Shown piece by piece: positions 62,620-64,000 of a DNA stretch of 64,000 bases. The notes under the pieces were generated by a model. It ran no database searches. It saw only the letters and a list, made by a program, of their open reading frames with translations, and was not told where the DNA came from. The stretch's first letter is position 1. Every line of letters starts with the position of its first letter. The stretch is from contig JAAEUE010000222.1 in NCBI GenBank assembly GCA_024227565.1, positions 61,705 to 125,704 of the forward strand, given 5' to 3'. The position numbers were made by a program, and so were the translations under genes. This stretch comes from Alphaproteobacteria bacterium (lineage in GTDB: Bacteria > Pseudomonadota > Alphaproteobacteria > Rhizobiales > CAJQND01).

Positions 62620-63123
62620 TCAGCTGATAGCCAGTATTTCCTTGTAATGATCGACCGAGCCAATCCAGTACCACACCATCTTGTTGTCGGGCGCTTTTAC
62701 ACCGATTGTGCGGTACTGCAAGCCGACTCGGAAGGAGAAGATCGGCTGACGGGTGTGGATTTGCTTCAGCCTCAGGCTGGGGTGACCGGGGTTGGTCTGC
62801 CACAGGTGATAATTCTCTTCAGCTTGGGTTTGCAAATTCTTCGGCAATTCATCAAAGCTGTTCCAATATCCCTCTTCGCGCTGGAAACCTTCCATCGAGA
62901 CGGTTAGAGGGTTTTGGAAAGAGCGTTTGGTTTGCTTTTCATATATCTCCAGATTGATCTGTGAGGTTTTCTCAAGCCAGCGCTGGGAGGCTGGAGTTGC
63001 CACGATTTTGGACCATTGAGATTTCTCCTCCAGGCGCTCAACAATCTCCCAGCAAAACCGCTCGCGTTCATTGGCGGGCAAGCCTTTCAGCGCAGCTATG
63101 GCCTTATCGAAAATCTCTGACAT
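62620..63123 (-). CDS. Single-ORF fusion of an antitoxin-like and a RelE/ParE-like toxin-like domain
   Basis: The protein has 167 residues. Residues 1-55 look like the short antitoxins that precede ParE-type toxins (DKAIAALKGLPANERERFCWEIVERLEE). Residues about 90-167 look like the cognate small toxin (SFDELPKNLQTQAEENYHLW, NPGHPSLRLKQIH, SFRVGLQYRTIGV, VWYWIGSVDHYKEIL), normally a separate gene. Here both are in one frame joined by a 35-residue linker. A fused or domesticated module, or a frame change that joined two genes, are both possible. Confidence 0.68.
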   Translation of the reverse strand: MSEIFDKAIAALKGLPANERERFCWEIVERLEEKSQWSKIVATPASQRWLEKTSQINLEIYEKQTKRSFQNPLTVSMEGFQREEGYWNSFDELPKNLQTQAEENYHLWQTNPGHPSLRLKQIHTRQPIFSFRVGLQYRTIGVKAPDNKMVWYWIGSVDHYKEILAIS

Positions 63124-63464
63124 CTTGGGTTCCTTGAATAGTGCTTTTGCCTGATATAGCCCAGTTGAGTTGTCGTTGGTGGAGATTGTGCCATGCGAGC
63201 GTTATTAACGTGTTCGCGCGACTTCCGGAAATGGCGTTTTGTTCTCTTTAGTGGCGAGTTGATTATGTGTCGTGCTCGCGCACATTGACGGAGATTGGTT
63301 AGATCAGACCTATTCTTTCGGTGCGTGGCAGACGAACTGGCCCGGGCGACCGTGCAGCTCATACCAGCCGTTTCCCTTGCTTCGGCCCAGGGCAACCAAA
63401 CCGCCTACAGTACTTATGGATTTGGCATGGTGGCTTGGTGCGTCACGGACGGTACTAAGTTGGA
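63124..63464. other. Non-coding or eroded stretch
   Basis: No ORF here looks like a real protein. The six frames carry only short, low-quality ORFs. It separates the fused toxin-antitoxin-like gene from the caspase-family remnant and may hold decayed sequence of the latter. Confidence 0.4.
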
Positions 63465-63638
63465 TCAGGACCTTCCGAACAGCTCCACCACTTTCCGCGG
63501 ATGTTGTTCCTGGAGCTGGCTGGTATGTTTGTAGTCTGAATTACCAATGATCAGCGCCACACTCTTTTTAGCGTGCGCAAGATTAACGCCTGCGAGAACA
63601 AGCAGAGCCGCCAACATCCAATGAATGAGTTCTCGCAT
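63465..63638 (-). pseudogene. 5' remnant of a caspase-family (peptidase C14) gene
   Basis: From the ATG at 63638 the frame encodes a signal peptide (MRELIHWMLAALLVLAGVNLAHA) and then KKSVALIIGNSDYKHTSQLQ, the characteristic start of bacterial caspase-like domains. Homology stops there; the frame ends 15 residues later (57 residues total) without the catalytic His and Cys. The break suggests deletion or rearrangement at about 63520. It is inactive as seen. Confidence 0.6.
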
Positions 63639-63921
63639 GATAAAGTACCCGTGTCTCTTTGACCACAATCTATCTAGCACCAATCGAGGCCAACCAGAAG
63701 TGATGCGGGTCACAGGCGATCGGGAGGCGTCGAGATATGGAACACCGCAAGAACCGACTGTGGGAGGGCGCCTAGAGGTCTTTTCACTGCGCACATGCGT
63801 ACCAAATTAGAGCCAAGCAATTGTTTTAATTTATGAAATCATAATTCACACAATGTTGGCTTTTGGAAAAAGCCGTTCAACGTCTGCTTCTCTATCGCGG
63901 CCGGTGTCAAGAGGGGTTCGA

Positions 63922-63999
63922 TCATGTCATGTTGTATTCCTTTGAGCTGTTGACCTGCCTTGCCAATATGTCGTCACGGAGTTCGTGCTTCTCTTCGAG
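63922..63999 (-). CDS. Possible C-terminal end of a gene entering from the right edge
   Basis: On the minus strand an open frame runs from the window edge to a TGA at 63922 and encodes a hydrophilic end (LEEKHELRDDILARQVNSSK...). It is too short to identify and may be chance. Confidence 0.2.
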   Translation of the reverse strand, partial: LEEKHELRDDILARQVNSSKEYNMT

Positions 64000-64000
64000 G

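Noticed and set aside
63272..63550. Plus-strand ORFs of 79 to 92 codons near the caspase remnant
   Set aside because: They have no recognisable domain, overlap each other in different frames and oppose the remnant; most likely chance in an eroded region.
1..64000. CRISPR arrays, insertion sequences, tRNA or rRNA genes
   Set aside because: No regularly spaced repeats, transposase ORFs with terminal repeats, or cloverleaf/rRNA signatures were noticed while reading the sequence; a dedicated scan was not possible.

Overview
This window comes from a chemotrophic alphaproteobacterium, most likely of the order Hyphomicrobiales and resembling Hyphomicrobium-type thiosulfate oxidizers. The evidence is the combination of a truncated Sox system (soxXYZAB with no soxCD in view), an sHdr-LbpA sulfur-oxidizing locus with its dedicated lipoate-assembly genes, uracil catabolism URC genes, and typical alphaproteobacterial housekeeping neighbourhoods (moxR-DUF58-DUF4159, DUF1285-nudix-cca, serC-serA). 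No rRNA, tRNA, insertion sequence or CRISPR array was seen.

Region 1 (1-9.1 kb) is the periplasmic sulfur module. It holds the 3' end of a flavocytochrome c sulfide dehydrogenase flavoprotein, a Tat-exported metallo-beta-lactamase-fold hydrolase, an exported DsrE-like protein, the ArsR-type regulator SoxR, a SoxW-like thioredoxin, an unknown exported protein, the CcdA-type electron transporter SoxV, and soxB and soxXYZA on the minus strand, with tusA upstream of soxX. Region 2 (9.1-24.7 kb) is the cytoplasmic module: a histone-deacetylase-fold enzyme, lipS1-lipT-lipS2-slpl, a catalytically broken glutamine-amidotransferase homologue, dsrE3C, shdrC1B1A-hyp-C2B2, an unknown Cys-rich protein, lbpA, shdrR, a small Cys-phosphatase/sulfurtransferase-like protein and a YeeE/YedE (SoxT-type) importer. 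The likely flow is as follows: SoxXA, SoxYZ and SoxB load and hydrolyse thiosulfate in the periplasm; without SoxCD the sulfane sulfur stays reduced and is imported by SoxT; TusA and DsrE3C hand it to sHdr; electrons pass to the lipoyl arm of LbpA. A recurrent 20-bp palindrome close to ATATTAGAATATTCTAATAT lies in the promoter regions of these units and probably defines their SoxR/sHdrR regulon.

Region 3 (24.7-32.8 kb) is mixed metabolism: an acyl-CoA dehydrogenase with a LysR regulator, a DUF1127 protein, an SDR, a TRAP permease pair without its binding protein, and a small hypoxia-type set (31-residue membrane peptide, conserved hypothetical, universal stress protein, VIT1/CCC1 transporter) in which two FNR/FixK-type boxes can be seen. 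Region 4 (32.8-39.7 kb) is the MoxR-DUF58-BatA/DUF4159 membrane operon on the minus strand. Region 5 (39.8-45.5 kb) is DUF1285, CoA-pyrophosphatase-type Nudix, cca, a lone molybdenum hydroxylase large subunit and a methyltransferase. Region 6 (45.6-62.2 kb) carries a TPR/2OG-oxygenase-like protein, an AIM24 protein, uvrC-pgsA-moaD, an L,D-transpeptidase, the URC4/URC1/upp set, hemH, a CHASE2 adenylate cyclase, and serC-serA with a structured leader. The last 1.8 kb is poorly coding and looks eroded: a fused toxin-antitoxin-like ORF and the 5' remnant of a caspase-family gene.
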